In this document: positions 1-8,712 of the stretch, piece by piece
How positions within the stretch are numbered: position 1 is the first letter of the stretch
How the letters are laid out: every line of letters starts with the position of its first letter
Source of the DNA: Rhodobacteraceae bacterium UBA3069
GTDB taxonomy: Bacteria; Pseudomonadota; Alphaproteobacteria; Rhodobacterales; Rhodobacteraceae
Length of the DNA: 64,000 nt
NCBI GenBank assembly: GCA_002366795.1
Contig: DFBX01000076.1
Span: 3,960-67,959, forward strand
Direction: 5' to 3'
The notes under the pieces: generated by a model
Seen by the model: the letters and a program-made list of their open reading frames with translations, nothing else
Databases searched by the model: none
Told to the model about the DNA's origin: nothing
Translations under genes and position numbers: made by a program

Positions 1-180
1 CGTCGCGCCGCGCATTTCCAGGTTGGCGCGCCAGACATCTGGCCAGTGTCCGGTAAAGGCGACGCCGCCCTGCACGCGGGCCGCCCCGGCAAAGCCGCGC
101 TCGATGGCTTCGTCCAGCAGGGCATCTTCCAGCCCGGGGGCGGCGACGAGGAAAATTTCAAATGGTTCATTCTGGCTCAT
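1..180 (-). CDS. THUMP-type class I SAM-dependent RNA methyltransferase, N-terminal fragment
   Basis: Only the first 60 codons lie in the window; the gene runs off the left edge, so its 3' end is missing. It starts MSQNEPFEIFLVAAPGLE and continues into a stretch resembling the ferredoxin-like/THUMP start of RlmL/YpsC-type rRNA guanine-N2 methyltransferases (GLEDALLDEAIERGF, then GGVAFTG). Known members bind RNA with THUMP and methylate a guanine with the Rossmann domain, which is not visible here. The ATG at 178-180 has a weak AGG upstream. Identification rests on the N-terminus only, so it is a family-level call. Confidence 0.6.
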   Translation of the reverse strand, partial: MSQNEPFEIFLVAAPGLEDALLDEAIERGFAGAARVQGGVAFTGHWPDVWRANLEMRGAT

Positions 181-293
181 TGCGCCTGCTTAACGGCAAA
201 CCCCGTGCCCCGCGACAGGTTTTTCGAAGGCATCAATACGCAAAAGGGGCGCGAAGGTTTCCCGCCGCGCCCCTTGCTTGATGTCCGAACCGA

Positions 294-1367
294 TCAGGCT
301 GCCTTCAGCGCGTTCATGATGCGGGTCAGGTGGAAATCGGTATCGCCAAGCTGGGCGTCCAGCATGATAAGCCGCTTGGCGAAATGCGAGATCGGGTATT
401 CCCATGTCATCGCGATGCCGCCATGCATCTGGATCGCCTCTTCGGCGATCAGGCGCGCGGCGCGGCCAATCATGTTTTTCGCCATGGAGGCATAGCGCGT
501 GGCATCCGCCCCGCCCAGTTCCGCCGCCGCCTTGATGGTGATCGAACGGGATTGTTCGATCTCGGTCAGCATGTCCACGGCGCGGTGTTGCAGCACTTGG
601 AATTTGCCAATCGGAACACCGAACTGCTTGCGCTGTTTCAGGTAGTCCACTGTGGTGTCATGGGTGACGGCCATGGCACCCACGGCCTCGGCGCACAAGG
701 CGACGACACCGGCGTTCAGCGCGTCTTGCACCGCGTAGGCTGCATCGGCAATCAGCAGCTTGGCGCGCGTGCCGTCCATCAGCAGTTCGGCTGCGCCGCC
801 GCCATCCATCATCGGATAGCTGACCACGTTGGCGTCAGCAGCCTGCACTTCGAACACGGCCAGCTTGCCGTCCAGCTTGGCGGCGACAAGGAACATCTCC
901 GCGACTTGACCGCCGTAAACAGAGGTTTTGCGACCCGACAGCACATGCCCGTCGCCCGATGTAGCGGCCGAACATTCAATATATGCCGGATCATAGGGCG
1001 CTTCGACTTCGGACACGGCAAAGGCGTATTTGGTCGCGCCGGACAGCAGCGCCTCCTGATCCGCGCCTGCCTTGGTCATCAGACGCGAGGCCATCAGCGC
1101 GCCCAGAACCGGCTCGCAGTTCAGGGTGGTGCCCAATGCCTCGAACACGACGTTGATGTCGAAGCCAGAGCCGCCAAACCCGCCCGCGTCTTCGGGGGCA
1201 AGCGCAAACAGCGCGCCCAGTTCGGCCATTTCATCCCATTTTGCGTGGTCGTGACAGGGCAGGTCATAGGCGACCTTGTTCCGATGTTCGACGGGGTATT
1301 GCTCGGTCAGATAGCGAGTCAGGCTATCTTGAAGCATGCGGCGGTCTTCGGTCAGAGAGAAATCCAT
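294..1367 (-). CDS. acyl-CoA dehydrogenase, small (PimD-like) subunit
   Basis: A 357-residue FAD-dependent acyl-CoA dehydrogenase that would introduce the alpha-beta double bond in an acyl-CoA thioester. The N-terminal helical domain begins MDFSLTEDRRMLQDSL. Near the C-terminus lies QMHGGIAMTWEYP, where the Glu of WEYP sits at the usual catalytic-base position of the MCAD family. It is shorter than its neighbour at 1372-2559 (395 aa), and the pair resembles small and large subunits of pimeloyl-CoA dehydrogenase (PimD/PimC) and steroid-type heteromeric enzymes. It is last in a three-gene operon, 4 bp after the large subunit; GGAG precedes the ATG. The substrate is not known; a di- or branched carboxylic acid is an inference. 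Confidence 0.85.
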   Translation of the reverse strand: MDFSLTEDRRMLQDSLTRYLTEQYPVEHRNKVAYDLPCHDHAKWDEMAELGALFALAPEDAGGFGGSGFDINVVFEALGTTLNCEPVLGALMASRLMTKAGADQEALLSGATKYAFAVSEVEAPYDPAYIECSAATSGDGHVLSGRKTSVYGGQVAEMFLVAAKLDGKLAVFEVQAADANVVSYPMMDGGGAAELLMDGTRAKLLIADAAYAVQDALNAGVVALCAEAVGAMAVTHDTTVDYLKQRKQFGVPIGKFQVLQHRAVDMLTEIEQSRSITIKAAAELGGADATRYASMAKNMIGRAARLIAEEAIQMHGGIAMTWEYPISHFAKRLIMLDAQLGDTDFHLTRIMNALKAA

Positions 1368-1371
1368 CTTA

Positions 1372-2559
1372 TCACAGCTCCAGCATGGTCTTGGTCAGGA
1401 TGTTTCGCTGAATCTCGTTCGATCCACCGAAAATCGAGGTTTTACGGTTGTTGAAATAGCGCGCGGCGTTGTTGGCCGTGTCTTCGGGGCCGAACATAAG
1501 GTTGCCGTCGGTCACATGACCGGGGAAGGGCGCAGCGACGGGGCCAAGCGCACGGCGCGCCAGATCTTTCAGTTCCTGGTTGATGACGGTGCCCTTGATT
1601 TTCAGGATCGAGGTTTCCGGCCCCGGCGCACCCTGTTGTTGCGCCTTGTAAAGCATCCGCAGGTTGGTCAGCTTCATCGCTTCAAGGTCGATTTCCGCCT
1701 GCGCGACGCGGGCGGCGAACAGCGGGTCTTCGGCCAGCGGTTTGCCATTGCGGCGCACGGTGCGGGCCAGTGCCTTGACCTCCTCCAGCGATTGCATGGA
1801 AAAGCCAACGCCGGCGATGCCGGTGCGTTCGTGGGTCAGCAGGTACTTGGCGATGGTCCAGCCCTTGTTTTCCTCGCCCACGAGGCTGGAACAGGGCACG
1901 CGCACGTCGGTAAAGAACACCTCGTTCACCTCGTGCCCGCCCTCGATCAGCTTGATCGGGCGCAGCTCCACACCCGGGGCGTTCATGTCCACCAAGATGA
2001 AGGAAATGCCTTCCTGCTGCTTGGCATCGGGATCGGTGCGGCACAGGCAGAAGATTTTATCGGCGTGCTGACCAAGGGTGGTCCAGGTTTTTTGGCCGTT
2101 GATCACCCATTCGTCACCATCGCGCACCGCGCGGGTTTTCAGCGACGCAAGGTCGGACCCTGCACCCGGTTCGGAATAGCCCTGACACCACCAGTCGGAC
2201 CCGTCCAGAATGCGCGGCAGGATGGTTTTCTTCTGTTCTTCATTGCCGAACTTGATCAGCACCGGACCCAGCATCGACAGGCCGAAGGGCACGATGCGCG
2301 GGGCGTAGGCCTTGCAGCATTCATCCTCGAAAATGTATTTTTCCACCGGGGACCAGCCCGGACCGCCGTATTCCACGGGCCAGATCGTCGCCAGCCAGCC
2401 CTTCTTGTTCAGGATGGCGTGCCATTCTTCCATCAGTTCCTTGGTCAGCTCGCCGCCCGAACGCACGGCGTCGGACATATACTCGGGCAGGTTCTCTGCC
2501 AGATAGCTGCGCACTTCGTCACGGAATGCGCGCTCCTCGGGGGTAAAGTTCAGATCCAT
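1372..2559 (-). CDS. acyl-CoA dehydrogenase, large (PimC-like) subunit
   Basis: A 395-residue acyl-CoA dehydrogenase. The N-terminal domain starts MDLNFTPEERAFRDEV. The central flavin-domain motif GYSEPGAGSDLASLKT is followed by GDEWVINGQKTWTT, and the C-terminal domain has IFGGSNEIQRN. The region aligned with the catalytic Glu of MCAD reads PEDTANNAAR, with no Glu exactly in place, as expected for a large subunit that relies on its partner. It lies 3 bp after the FadB-like gene and 4 bp before the small subunit, with a strong AAGGAGG site. The heteromeric enzyme is an inference from paired sizes and residues. Confidence 0.87.
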   Translation of the reverse strand: MDLNFTPEERAFRDEVRSYLAENLPEYMSDAVRSGGELTKELMEEWHAILNKKGWLATIWPVEYGGPGWSPVEKYIFEDECCKAYAPRIVPFGLSMLGPVLIKFGNEEQKKTILPRILDGSDWWCQGYSEPGAGSDLASLKTRAVRDGDEWVINGQKTWTTLGQHADKIFCLCRTDPDAKQQEGISFILVDMNAPGVELRPIKLIEGGHEVNEVFFTDVRVPCSSLVGEENKGWTIAKYLLTHERTGIAGVGFSMQSLEEVKALARTVRRNGKPLAEDPLFAARVAQAEIDLEAMKLTNLRMLYKAQQQGAPGPETSILKIKGTVINQELKDLARRALGPVAAPFPGHVTDGNLMFGPEDTANNAARYFNNRKTSIFGGSNEIQRNILTKTMLEL

Positions 2560-2562
2560 GGA

Positions 2563-4659
2563 TCAGGCCTCCTTGTTGAGATCAGCAAAGCTGGTGGCAT
2601 CGGCAGCCATCTTGCGCAGCAGGTCCGGCACCTGCCAGTAATTGGGGTCTTCTTTCGCGTAGGTTTCGATCCGTTTTACCAGTTCGACCGCGCCGATCGT
2701 GTCGGCGTAATGCAGCGGCCCGCCGCGGTGGCGCGGGAAGCCGTAGCCGAACAGGAACACCATATCCACATCCAGCGGGCGCTTGGCGGTGCCATCCTCG
2801 ACCACGCGGGCCGCTTCGACGATCATGGCGGTCATGTAGCGGTCCACGATCTCTTCGTCGGTGAACTGCCGCGGGGTGATGCCGTTTGCGGCGCGCACCT
2901 CGTCGATGATGGTGGCGACCGCCTCGTTGGGCACGGGCGCACCCGCGTCATAGACGTAATAGCCCTTGCCGGTCTTGCGCCCGAACCATCCATTTTCGCA
3001 GATGCGGTCGGCCACATCACCGGCATAGCGTTCGTTCGGGTCGCGCGTTTCGGCCTTGCGCTTGCGGGTCATCCAGCCAATGTCCAGCCCCGCCAGATCG
3101 CCCACCTTGTGCGGCCCCATGGCGAAACCGAATCTTTCCAATGCGTTGTCCACCTGTTGCGGGCTTGCGCCGTCCAGCACCAGATAGCTTGCCGTTTTGC
3201 CGTAATGGGCCAGGATGCGGTTGCCGATGAACCCGTCGCAGACCTGCGCCAGCACGCCGACCTTTTTCAGTTTCTTTGCCAGGGCAAAGCCGGTCGCCAG
3301 CACGTCGGGCGCGGTTTTAGCACCCTGCACGATCTCCAGTAGGCGCATCACGTGGGCGGGCGAAAAGAAGTGCAGCCCGATCACGTCTTCGGAGCGCGAG
3401 GTGCAGTCGGCAATCTCGTTGATATCCAGATAGGATGTGTTTGACGCAAGGATCGCACCTTTTTTGCAGATGCCATCCAGCTCGCCGAAGATGTCCTTTT
3501 TCACGTCCATCTGTTCGAACACGGCCTCGATCACAAGATCCACATCGGCCAGTGCTTCCATCTCCAGCGACGGCTCCAGCATGGCCAGCGTCGCGTCGCG
3601 CTTGTCGGCCGACAGTTTCCCTCGCGAGACAGCCCCATCAAGGTTCTTGGTGATGGTATTTACACCACGCTCCAGCCCTTCGACGGCGACCTCGATCAGG
3701 CGCACGGGGATGCCCGACAGCAGGCAGGACGTGGCAATGCCCGACCCCATGGTACCGCCGCCGATCACGCCGATCTTGTCCAGCGGGCGGGTGTCGCCCT
3801 TGGCCTCGGGAATGTTCGATACGGCGCGCTCGCCGAAGAATGCGTGGATCATGCCGGCGCGCTGCGGGGTTTGCATCGCATCCATGAATACCTTGCGCTC
3901 CACCGCCAGCCCTTCGGTCAGCGGGCCGGTCGATGCGGCCACGGCCTCGACAACCTTGTGTGGGGCAAACAGGTGCGCCTGTTTCGCCTTCAGCATCGCG
4001 GCGGTGTCTTCCAGTGCCTTGTCGTCGGGGGTGGTGTCGATCTGATCGGTGTGGCGGGTTTGCAGATCGCCGCTGATCACATCGGCGGCGGCTTGCAGCG
4101 CCACATCGTACGGTGTGCCCGCGTCGATCCGGTCGATCAGACGCTTTTCAAGCGCCTCTTTCGCGCCGACCTGACGGCCCGACAGGCACATATCCAGCGC
4201 GAAGGGAATTCCGGTCAGGCGCGGCACACGTTGGGTGCCACCCGCGCCGGGCAGCAGGCCAAGGTGAATTTCCGGTAAGCCAACGCGCAGCCCTTCGATG
4301 CCAACGCGGGCGTGGGTGGCAATGCCCAGTTCCAGCCCGCCACCAAGCGCGGTGCCATGCATGATCGAAAGGACGGGGATGGCCGAGGCTTCGACCTCGT
4401 TCAGCAGATCCGGCAGGGCTGGGGGCTGCGGCGGCTTGCCGAATTCCTTGATGTCCGCACCCGCAACAAAGGTGCGGCCCGCGCAATAGATGGCGATCAC
4501 CTTGGCCGTGCCTTCAGCGTTCAGCTTGGCTATCGCGTCTTGCAGACCCTTGCGCACGGCCAGACCAAAGGCGTTGACCGGCGGGTTGTCGATGCAGATC
4601 AGGGCGATGTCGCCCTTCCGCTCGATCATGATGTTTTCGTTGATCTTTTCGGTCGGCAT
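2563..4659 (-). CDS. FadB/FadJ-like bifunctional enoyl-CoA hydratase / 3-hydroxyacyl-CoA dehydrogenase
   Basis: A 698-residue fusion that performs the second and third steps of beta-oxidation. Residues about 10-200 form the crotonase domain: AGADIKEFG, the oxyanion-hole GTALGGGLELG with its Glu, and LPEIHLGLLPGAGGTQR. The Rossmann domain starts near 295 (IGVIGGGTMGSG), with HFFSPAHVMRLLEIV carrying the catalytic His. The helical C-terminal domains end with FGYGFPRHRGGP. It is first in the operon with the acyl-CoA dehydrogenase pair, giving PimF-PimC-PimD-like content. AGGGA precedes the ATG. No thiolase is adjacent, so the cleavage enzyme must be supplied elsewhere, perhaps at 21149-22351. 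Confidence 0.93.
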   Translation of the reverse strand: MPTEKINENIMIERKGDIALICIDNPPVNAFGLAVRKGLQDAIAKLNAEGTAKVIAIYCAGRTFVAGADIKEFGKPPQPPALPDLLNEVEASAIPVLSIMHGTALGGGLELGIATHARVGIEGLRVGLPEIHLGLLPGAGGTQRVPRLTGIPFALDMCLSGRQVGAKEALEKRLIDRIDAGTPYDVALQAAADVISGDLQTRHTDQIDTTPDDKALEDTAAMLKAKQAHLFAPHKVVEAVAASTGPLTEGLAVERKVFMDAMQTPQRAGMIHAFFGERAVSNIPEAKGDTRPLDKIGVIGGGTMGSGIATSCLLSGIPVRLIEVAVEGLERGVNTITKNLDGAVSRGKLSADKRDATLAMLEPSLEMEALADVDLVIEAVFEQMDVKKDIFGELDGICKKGAILASNTSYLDINEIADCTSRSEDVIGLHFFSPAHVMRLLEIVQGAKTAPDVLATGFALAKKLKKVGVLAQVCDGFIGNRILAHYGKTASYLVLDGASPQQVDNALERFGFAMGPHKVGDLAGLDIGWMTRKRKAETRDPNERYAGDVADRICENGWFGRKTGKGYYVYDAGAPVPNEAVATIIDEVRAANGITPRQFTDEEIVDRYMTAMIVEAARVVEDGTAKRPLDVDMVFLFGYGFPRHRGGPLHYADTIGAVELVKRIETYAKEDPNYWQVPDLLRKMAADATSFADLNKEA

Positions 4660-4824
4660 GTCGGATTCCCTATCTTGTCACTTGGCGTTCACACGGCAAG
4701 AGGATGGCGGGCCAGATTGCCCCGCGTCTCCTCCCCTTTGATGAGTGAAGGTAAAGCGCGGTTGGGGCTGCGTCAATCCGGTGGAATTATGTTTTGCGGT
4801 GCGGAATACAGCCGTGACGCGGGG

Positions 4825-6519
4825 TTATGGGATGATCTCGAACCTCTCTACATCGACCAGCCCGCGGTCGGTGATCTTCAGCGCGGGAATCACCGGAAGG
4901 GCAAGGAATGCCAATTGCAGGAACGGCTCCTCCAGTGTGACGCCAAGGGATTTGGCGGCGGCGCGCAGGTCGGTCAGCTGGGCGTAAACGGTCTCGAACG
5001 GATCAAGGCTCATCAAGCCGGCCAAGGGCAGCGGGCATTCGGCCAGAACCTTGCCCGCGTCGGTGACGACAAACCCGCCCTCGATTTCTGACAAGCGGTT
5101 CGCGGCCAAGGCCATGTCGGCATAATCGACCCCCACCACGGCAATGTTGTGATGGTCGTGACATACGGTCGAGGCGATGGCCCCACGTTGCAGCCCGAAG
5201 CCGCGCACGAACCCCGTGGCGATGTTGCCGTTCTTGCCATGCCGTTCCACCACGGCAATACGGATCAGGTCGCGCTTGGGATCGGGGCGCTTGTCGCCGT
5301 CCTCAATGGCAATCTCCTCGTGCTGGTGTTCGGTGATGATCTTGCCTTCCAGAATGCCGATCACATGGGTGTCGGGCGTATTGGCAGGGCTGCGGAAGCT
5401 TTCGGGTGTCACCTCGGGCGCGAGGACCGACGCCCTTCCCACGGGCGCAATAATTTCGCGTTGCGCGAAATTGTCCGGAATTGCTTCAATTCCGGCGCAG
5501 AACACGCGGGACGCGCGGCACTCCTCAAGGCTGTCCAGCACCACGATATCGGCGCGTTTGCCCGGCGCGATCTGGCCGCGATCCTTCAGGCCGAAGGCTT
5601 CGGCCCCTGACAGTGACGCGGCGCGATAAACGGCAAGGGGCGGCACGCCCAGCCGGATCAGTTCTCGGATCATGTAATCCAGATGGCCATGTTCGGCGAT
5701 GTCCAGCGGGTTCCGATCATCGGTGCAAAGGCACATATAGGGGGCAGTCGTTTCCGTCAGCACCTCGGCCAAGGCGTGCAGATCCTTGGACACTGACCCC
5801 TCGCGGATCAGCACCCGCATCCCCTTGCGCAGTTTCTCGCGTGCTTCCTCGGCGGTTGTCGCCTCGTGTTCCGTGCGGATGCCGGCGGAAATATAGCTGT
5901 TCAGGTCGCGGCCGGACAGTTGCGGGCAGTGCCCGTCGATATGGCCGCCGCGAAACAGCTCCAGCTTGGCCAATGCGGCGGGGTCTTTGAACAGCACGCC
6001 TGGGTAATTCATGAACTCGGCCAGACCGATGCCTTGGGGATGGTTCATCAGCGGACGCAGGTCATCCGCTGTGATCGTCGCGCCCGAGGTTTCCATATCC
6101 GTCGATGGCACACAGGAGGACAGCTGCACGCGAATGTCCATCAACGTGCGGGTCGCGGCCTGTTGGAAATACCGTATCCCGTCCGGCCCGATCACGTTTG
6201 CAATCTCGTGCGGGTCGCAAATGGCGGTGGTCACCCCGCGCGGCAGCACGCAGCGGTCGAACTCAAAGGGCGTGATCATCGAGCTTTCGATATGCAGATG
6301 GGTGTCGATGAAACCCGGCACCATGATTTGTCCGGTCACGTCGATCACCTGCTTGCCCTCGTATTCCGCGCAGGTGCCAACGATCATGTCGCCGCAGATG
6401 GCCACATCGCCGTCCAGCAATTCACCGGTGACAAGGCAGAGCACCTTACCGCCCTTCAGCACTATGTCGGCAGGTTCGGCCCCACGGCCTTGGTCGATGA
6501 GGGATGACAGGTCCGGCAT
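4825..6519 (-). CDS. ade: adenine deaminase
   Basis: An amidohydrolase-fold enzyme of 564 residues that converts adenine to hypoxanthine and ammonia in purine salvage. GFIDTHLHIESSM supplies the metal-binding HxH at residues 74 and 76. RGVTTAICDPHEIAN, HCPQLSG and CTDDRNP are further metal and active-site segments, and the C-terminus (VVGVDYADMALAANRLSEIEGG) is typical of bacterial Ade. I chose the ATG at 6519 because AAGGAA lies upstream; a longer frame reaching 6564 begins with atypical sequence. It is 69 bp after znuB on the same strand, so read-through from the zinc operon is possible. Confidence 0.92.
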   Translation of the reverse strand: MPDLSSLIDQGRGAEPADIVLKGGKVLCLVTGELLDGDVAICGDMIVGTCAEYEGKQVIDVTGQIMVPGFIDTHLHIESSMITPFEFDRCVLPRGVTTAICDPHEIANVIGPDGIRYFQQAATRTLMDIRVQLSSCVPSTDMETSGATITADDLRPLMNHPQGIGLAEFMNYPGVLFKDPAALAKLELFRGGHIDGHCPQLSGRDLNSYISAGIRTEHEATTAEEAREKLRKGMRVLIREGSVSKDLHALAEVLTETTAPYMCLCTDDRNPLDIAEHGHLDYMIRELIRLGVPPLAVYRAASLSGAEAFGLKDRGQIAPGKRADIVVLDSLEECRASRVFCAGIEAIPDNFAQREIIAPVGRASVLAPEVTPESFRSPANTPDTHVIGILEGKIITEHQHEEIAIEDGDKRPDPKRDLIRIAVVERHGKNGNIATGFVRGFGLQRGAIASTVCHDHHNIAVVGVDYADMALAANRLSEIEGGFVVTDAGKVLAECPLPLAGLMSLDPFETVYAQLTDLRAAAKSLGVTLEEPFLQLAFLALPVIPALKITDRGLVDVERFEIIP

Positions 6520-6588
6520 GGCGATGTTCCTTCTTTGGGACCAAGATAGGGTGTCATGGTCCAAAGGGCGAGGGGGCGCGCGCCGTGC

Positions 6589-7386
6589 CTAGCCGCGTTT
6601 GCCGCGCGCTGCCGACAGAATGGACAAAGCGGCAAAGATCAGGGTTGCGCAACAAACGATGGTCGGCCCTGCTTGGGTGGACAGTTGAAAAGCCGCCCAG
6701 AACCCGCCCAAAGCGGCGCTTGCGCCTATGGCAGCGGCCATCAGCAGCATTTGTTCGGGGGTGCGGGCCAGTGTGCGGGCCGCAGCGGCGGGGATGATCA
6801 GCAGCGCGGCGATCAGCAGAACGCCCACCACCTTGATGGCCACGGCCACGACCAGCGCCAGCGCCACGGTCAGCACCAGTTGTTCGCGCCGCGGGTTCAA
6901 GTCAGAGGACCAAGCCAGATCCTCGCTGAGGGTTGCCGTTAAAAGCGCGTTCCAACGCCAGCCAATCAGCGCCATGACCAAAACGGCTCCGCCCCAGATC
7001 ACAGCCAGATCGCCCTTGGTCACGGCAAGGATATCACCGAACAGATAGGACATCAGGTCGATCCGCACACCCGGGATGAACGACACGGCCACCAGGCCAA
7101 AAGCCAGCGCGGAATGGGCCAATACGCCCAGGATCGTGTCCATCGCATAGCCGCGTCCCGAAAGAGCCGTGACCGTCAGTGCCATCAGCAGCGCGACCCC
7201 GACAGCCCCGACGAAAACCGAAATCGACAGGGCCAAAGCCAGCGCCACCCCAAGGATCGAGGCATGGGCGGTTGCGTCCCCGAAATAAGCCATGCGCCGC
7301 CAGACGACGAAGCAGCCCAAGGGCGCGGCGGCCAGCGCCACGCCCAGACCGGCAAGCGTGGCGCGGATGGTGAAATCGTCCAGCAT
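6589..7386 (-). CDS. znuB: zinc ABC transporter permease ZnuB
   Basis: A 265-residue integral membrane subunit of the high-affinity zinc importer. It has a run of hydrophobic segments and the family sequence RRMAYFGDATAHASILGVAL near residues 30-49, followed by about seven or eight predicted helices. Its ATG overlaps the stop of znuC by one base, so translation is probably coupled. With znuC and znuA it forms the complete transporter. Zinc rather than manganese specificity is inferred from the adjacent Zur-type regulator and the His-rich ZnuA. Confidence 0.92.
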   Translation of the reverse strand: MLDDFTIRATLAGLGVALAAAPLGCFVVWRRMAYFGDATAHASILGVALALALSISVFVGAVGVALLMALTVTALSGRGYAMDTILGVLAHSALAFGLVAVSFIPGVRIDLMSYLFGDILAVTKGDLAVIWGGAVLVMALIGWRWNALLTATLSEDLAWSSDLNPRREQLVLTVALALVVAVAIKVVGVLLIAALLIIPAAAARTLARTPEQMLLMAAAIGASAALGGFWAAFQLSTQAGPTIVCCATLIFAALSILSAARGKRG

Positions 7387-8150
7387 CAGGCGGTGCCCTC
7401 ATGGTCGTGCTCGTGGTGGGCGTGATCATGCCCGCAGCCCTCGTCATGGCTGTGCGAATGTTCGTGCCGGTATAGCGCCAGTGCGCCGCCTGTGCCGGTT
7501 CCGAACAGGGCGCGGTATTCCGGGGCCGAAGCGACAATTTCGGGTGTGCCGTGGCAGCAGACATGCCCGTTCAAGCAAATCACGCGATCCGATGCGCTCA
7601 TCACCACATGCAATTCGTGGCTGACCATAAGGATCGCGCAGCCCATGGTGGCGCGGACCTCCTCGATCTGGCGGTAGAAGGCGGCTGATCCGGGTTGATC
7701 CAGACCTTGCGTCGCCTCGTCCAGCAGCAAAAGCTGCGGTTCCTCGATCAGGGCGCGGGCCAGAAGCACCCGCTGGAACTGCCCGCCGGACAGGTCCGAC
7801 ATCTGGCGGTGCCGCAAATCATGCAGTCCCGCGCCATGCAGCGCCTGCGTGATTTGCGCCCGTGAATGGCGGCGAGGCAGGGACAGGAACCGCTCGACCG
7901 TCATCGGCAGGGTTGGATCGATTTGCAGCTTTTGCGGCACGTATCCGATATGCAGACCGTCGGCCTTTTCGATGGTTCCCTCGTCGGGGCGCACCGCGCC
8001 GATGATTGTGCGCAAAAGGGTGGATTTACCGGACCCGTTCGGCCCGACAATGGTGACGATCTCGCCCGGTTCAATCGCCAGATTGACACGGCTTAGTGCC
8101 TGGTGTCCGCCATGACGCACGGAGATATCGGTCAGGGTGACAAGGCTCAT
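7386..8150 (-). CDS. znuC: zinc ABC transporter ATP-binding protein ZnuC
   Basis: A 254-residue ATPase that powers zinc import. It has Walker A GPNGSGKST, signature LSGGQFQRVLLARAL and Walker B LLLLDEATQGLD, with the H-loop in SHELHVV. The C-terminal tail (HSHDEGCGHDHAHHEHDHEG) is rich in His and may bind or sense zinc. I place the start at 8150 (MSLVTLTD), where the ATG shares an ATGA overlap with the zur stop; the frame extends to 8177 without a better site. It is co-transcribed with zur and znuB. Confidence 0.94.
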   Translation of the reverse strand: MSLVTLTDISVRHGGHQALSRVNLAIEPGEIVTIVGPNGSGKSTLLRTIIGAVRPDEGTIEKADGLHIGYVPQKLQIDPTLPMTVERFLSLPRRHSRAQITQALHGAGLHDLRHRQMSDLSGGQFQRVLLARALIEEPQLLLLDEATQGLDQPGSAAFYRQIEEVRATMGCAILMVSHELHVVMSASDRVICLNGHVCCHGTPEIVASAPEYRALFGTGTGGALALYRHEHSHSHDEGCGHDHAHHEHDHEGTA

Positions 8151-8623
8151 GGCTGTGCCTGTTGGCAGGTGGGGCACAGGCCTTGCGCCTCGATCACCGC
8201 GTGTTCGATGGCAAATCCAGTGTCGGCGGCGATGCGGCCAAGGGGGGCGTCTTGCATATCGGCCTTGGCCTCCTCGACCGTGCCGCAGCCGTGGCAGATC
8301 AGGAAAACGGGTGTATGGCTCGCCTCGGAATGGGTGCAGGCGATATAGGCGTTCAGCTGTTCGACCTTATGGGCGAACCCGTGATCGACCAGAAAGGACA
8401 GCGCGCGATACGCGACGGGCGGTTGAGAGCCAAGCCCCTCGGCATCCAGCACAGCCAGAATGTCGTAAGCGCCCATGGCGCGGTGTTGTTTCAACAAAAT
8501 CTCAAGCACGCGGCGGCGCACGGGGGTCAGTTGCAGCCGGTGCGTGGCGCAATGCGCCTCTGCCCGCTGTAAAGCATCGGTCACGCAGTGGCTGTGGTCA
8601 TGGCTGGCGAAACTGTTTGTCAT
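8147..8623 (-). CDS. zur: Fur-family zinc uptake regulator Zur
   Basis: A 158-residue Fur-superfamily repressor with an N-terminal winged helix (LTPVRRRVLEILLKQHRAMGAY) and a C-terminal dimerisation/metal domain. It has CTHSEASH and two Cys pairs, CHGC and CPTC, matching the structural zinc site of Zur/Fur proteins. It is the first gene of zur-znuC-znuB and faces znuA. A palindrome resembling a Zur box lies between the divergent starts, so autoregulation and zinc-dependent repression of all four genes are likely. I chose the ATG at 8623; an upstream TTG at 8635 is less likely. Confidence 0.92.
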   Translation of the reverse strand: MTNSFASHDHSHCVTDALQRAEAHCATHRLQLTPVRRRVLEILLKQHRAMGAYDILAVLDAEGLGSQPPVAYRALSFLVDHGFAHKVEQLNAYIACTHSEASHTPVFLICHGCGTVEEAKADMQDAPLGRIAADTGFAIEHAVIEAQGLCPTCQQAQP

Positions 8624-8656
8624 GGCGAAAAGCAATAGCGCCGAAAAATGGGGATT

Positions 8657-8674
8657 GCAATGTTATAACGTACC
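8657..8674. promoter_or_regulatory. candidate Zur operator between zur and znuA
   Basis: GCAATGTTATAACGTACC is an imperfect palindrome centred on GTTATAAC. It resembles known Zur boxes, which contain ATGTTATAACAT-like cores. It sits in the 89 bp between the divergent zur and znuA starts, where one dimer pair could repress both directions. The call is from sequence resemblance and location. Confidence 0.75.
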
Positions 8675-8712
8675 ATATAGCTCTTGCGCCAAATTCACCA
8701 AGGAGCCGCCCC

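Noticed and set aside
1336..3342. Plus-strand open frame of 668 codons opposite the dehydrogenase genes
   Set aside because: It is antisense to two genes with clear family motifs, and its product is rich in Gly/His/Arg/Gln as expected from reading GC-rich codons backwards. No domain is recognisable.
8137..8712. In-frame upstream extension of znuA
   Set aside because: It lies over zur on the opposite strand, lacks a signal peptide and would place the true signal sequence internally. The ATG at 8713 has a ribosome site.
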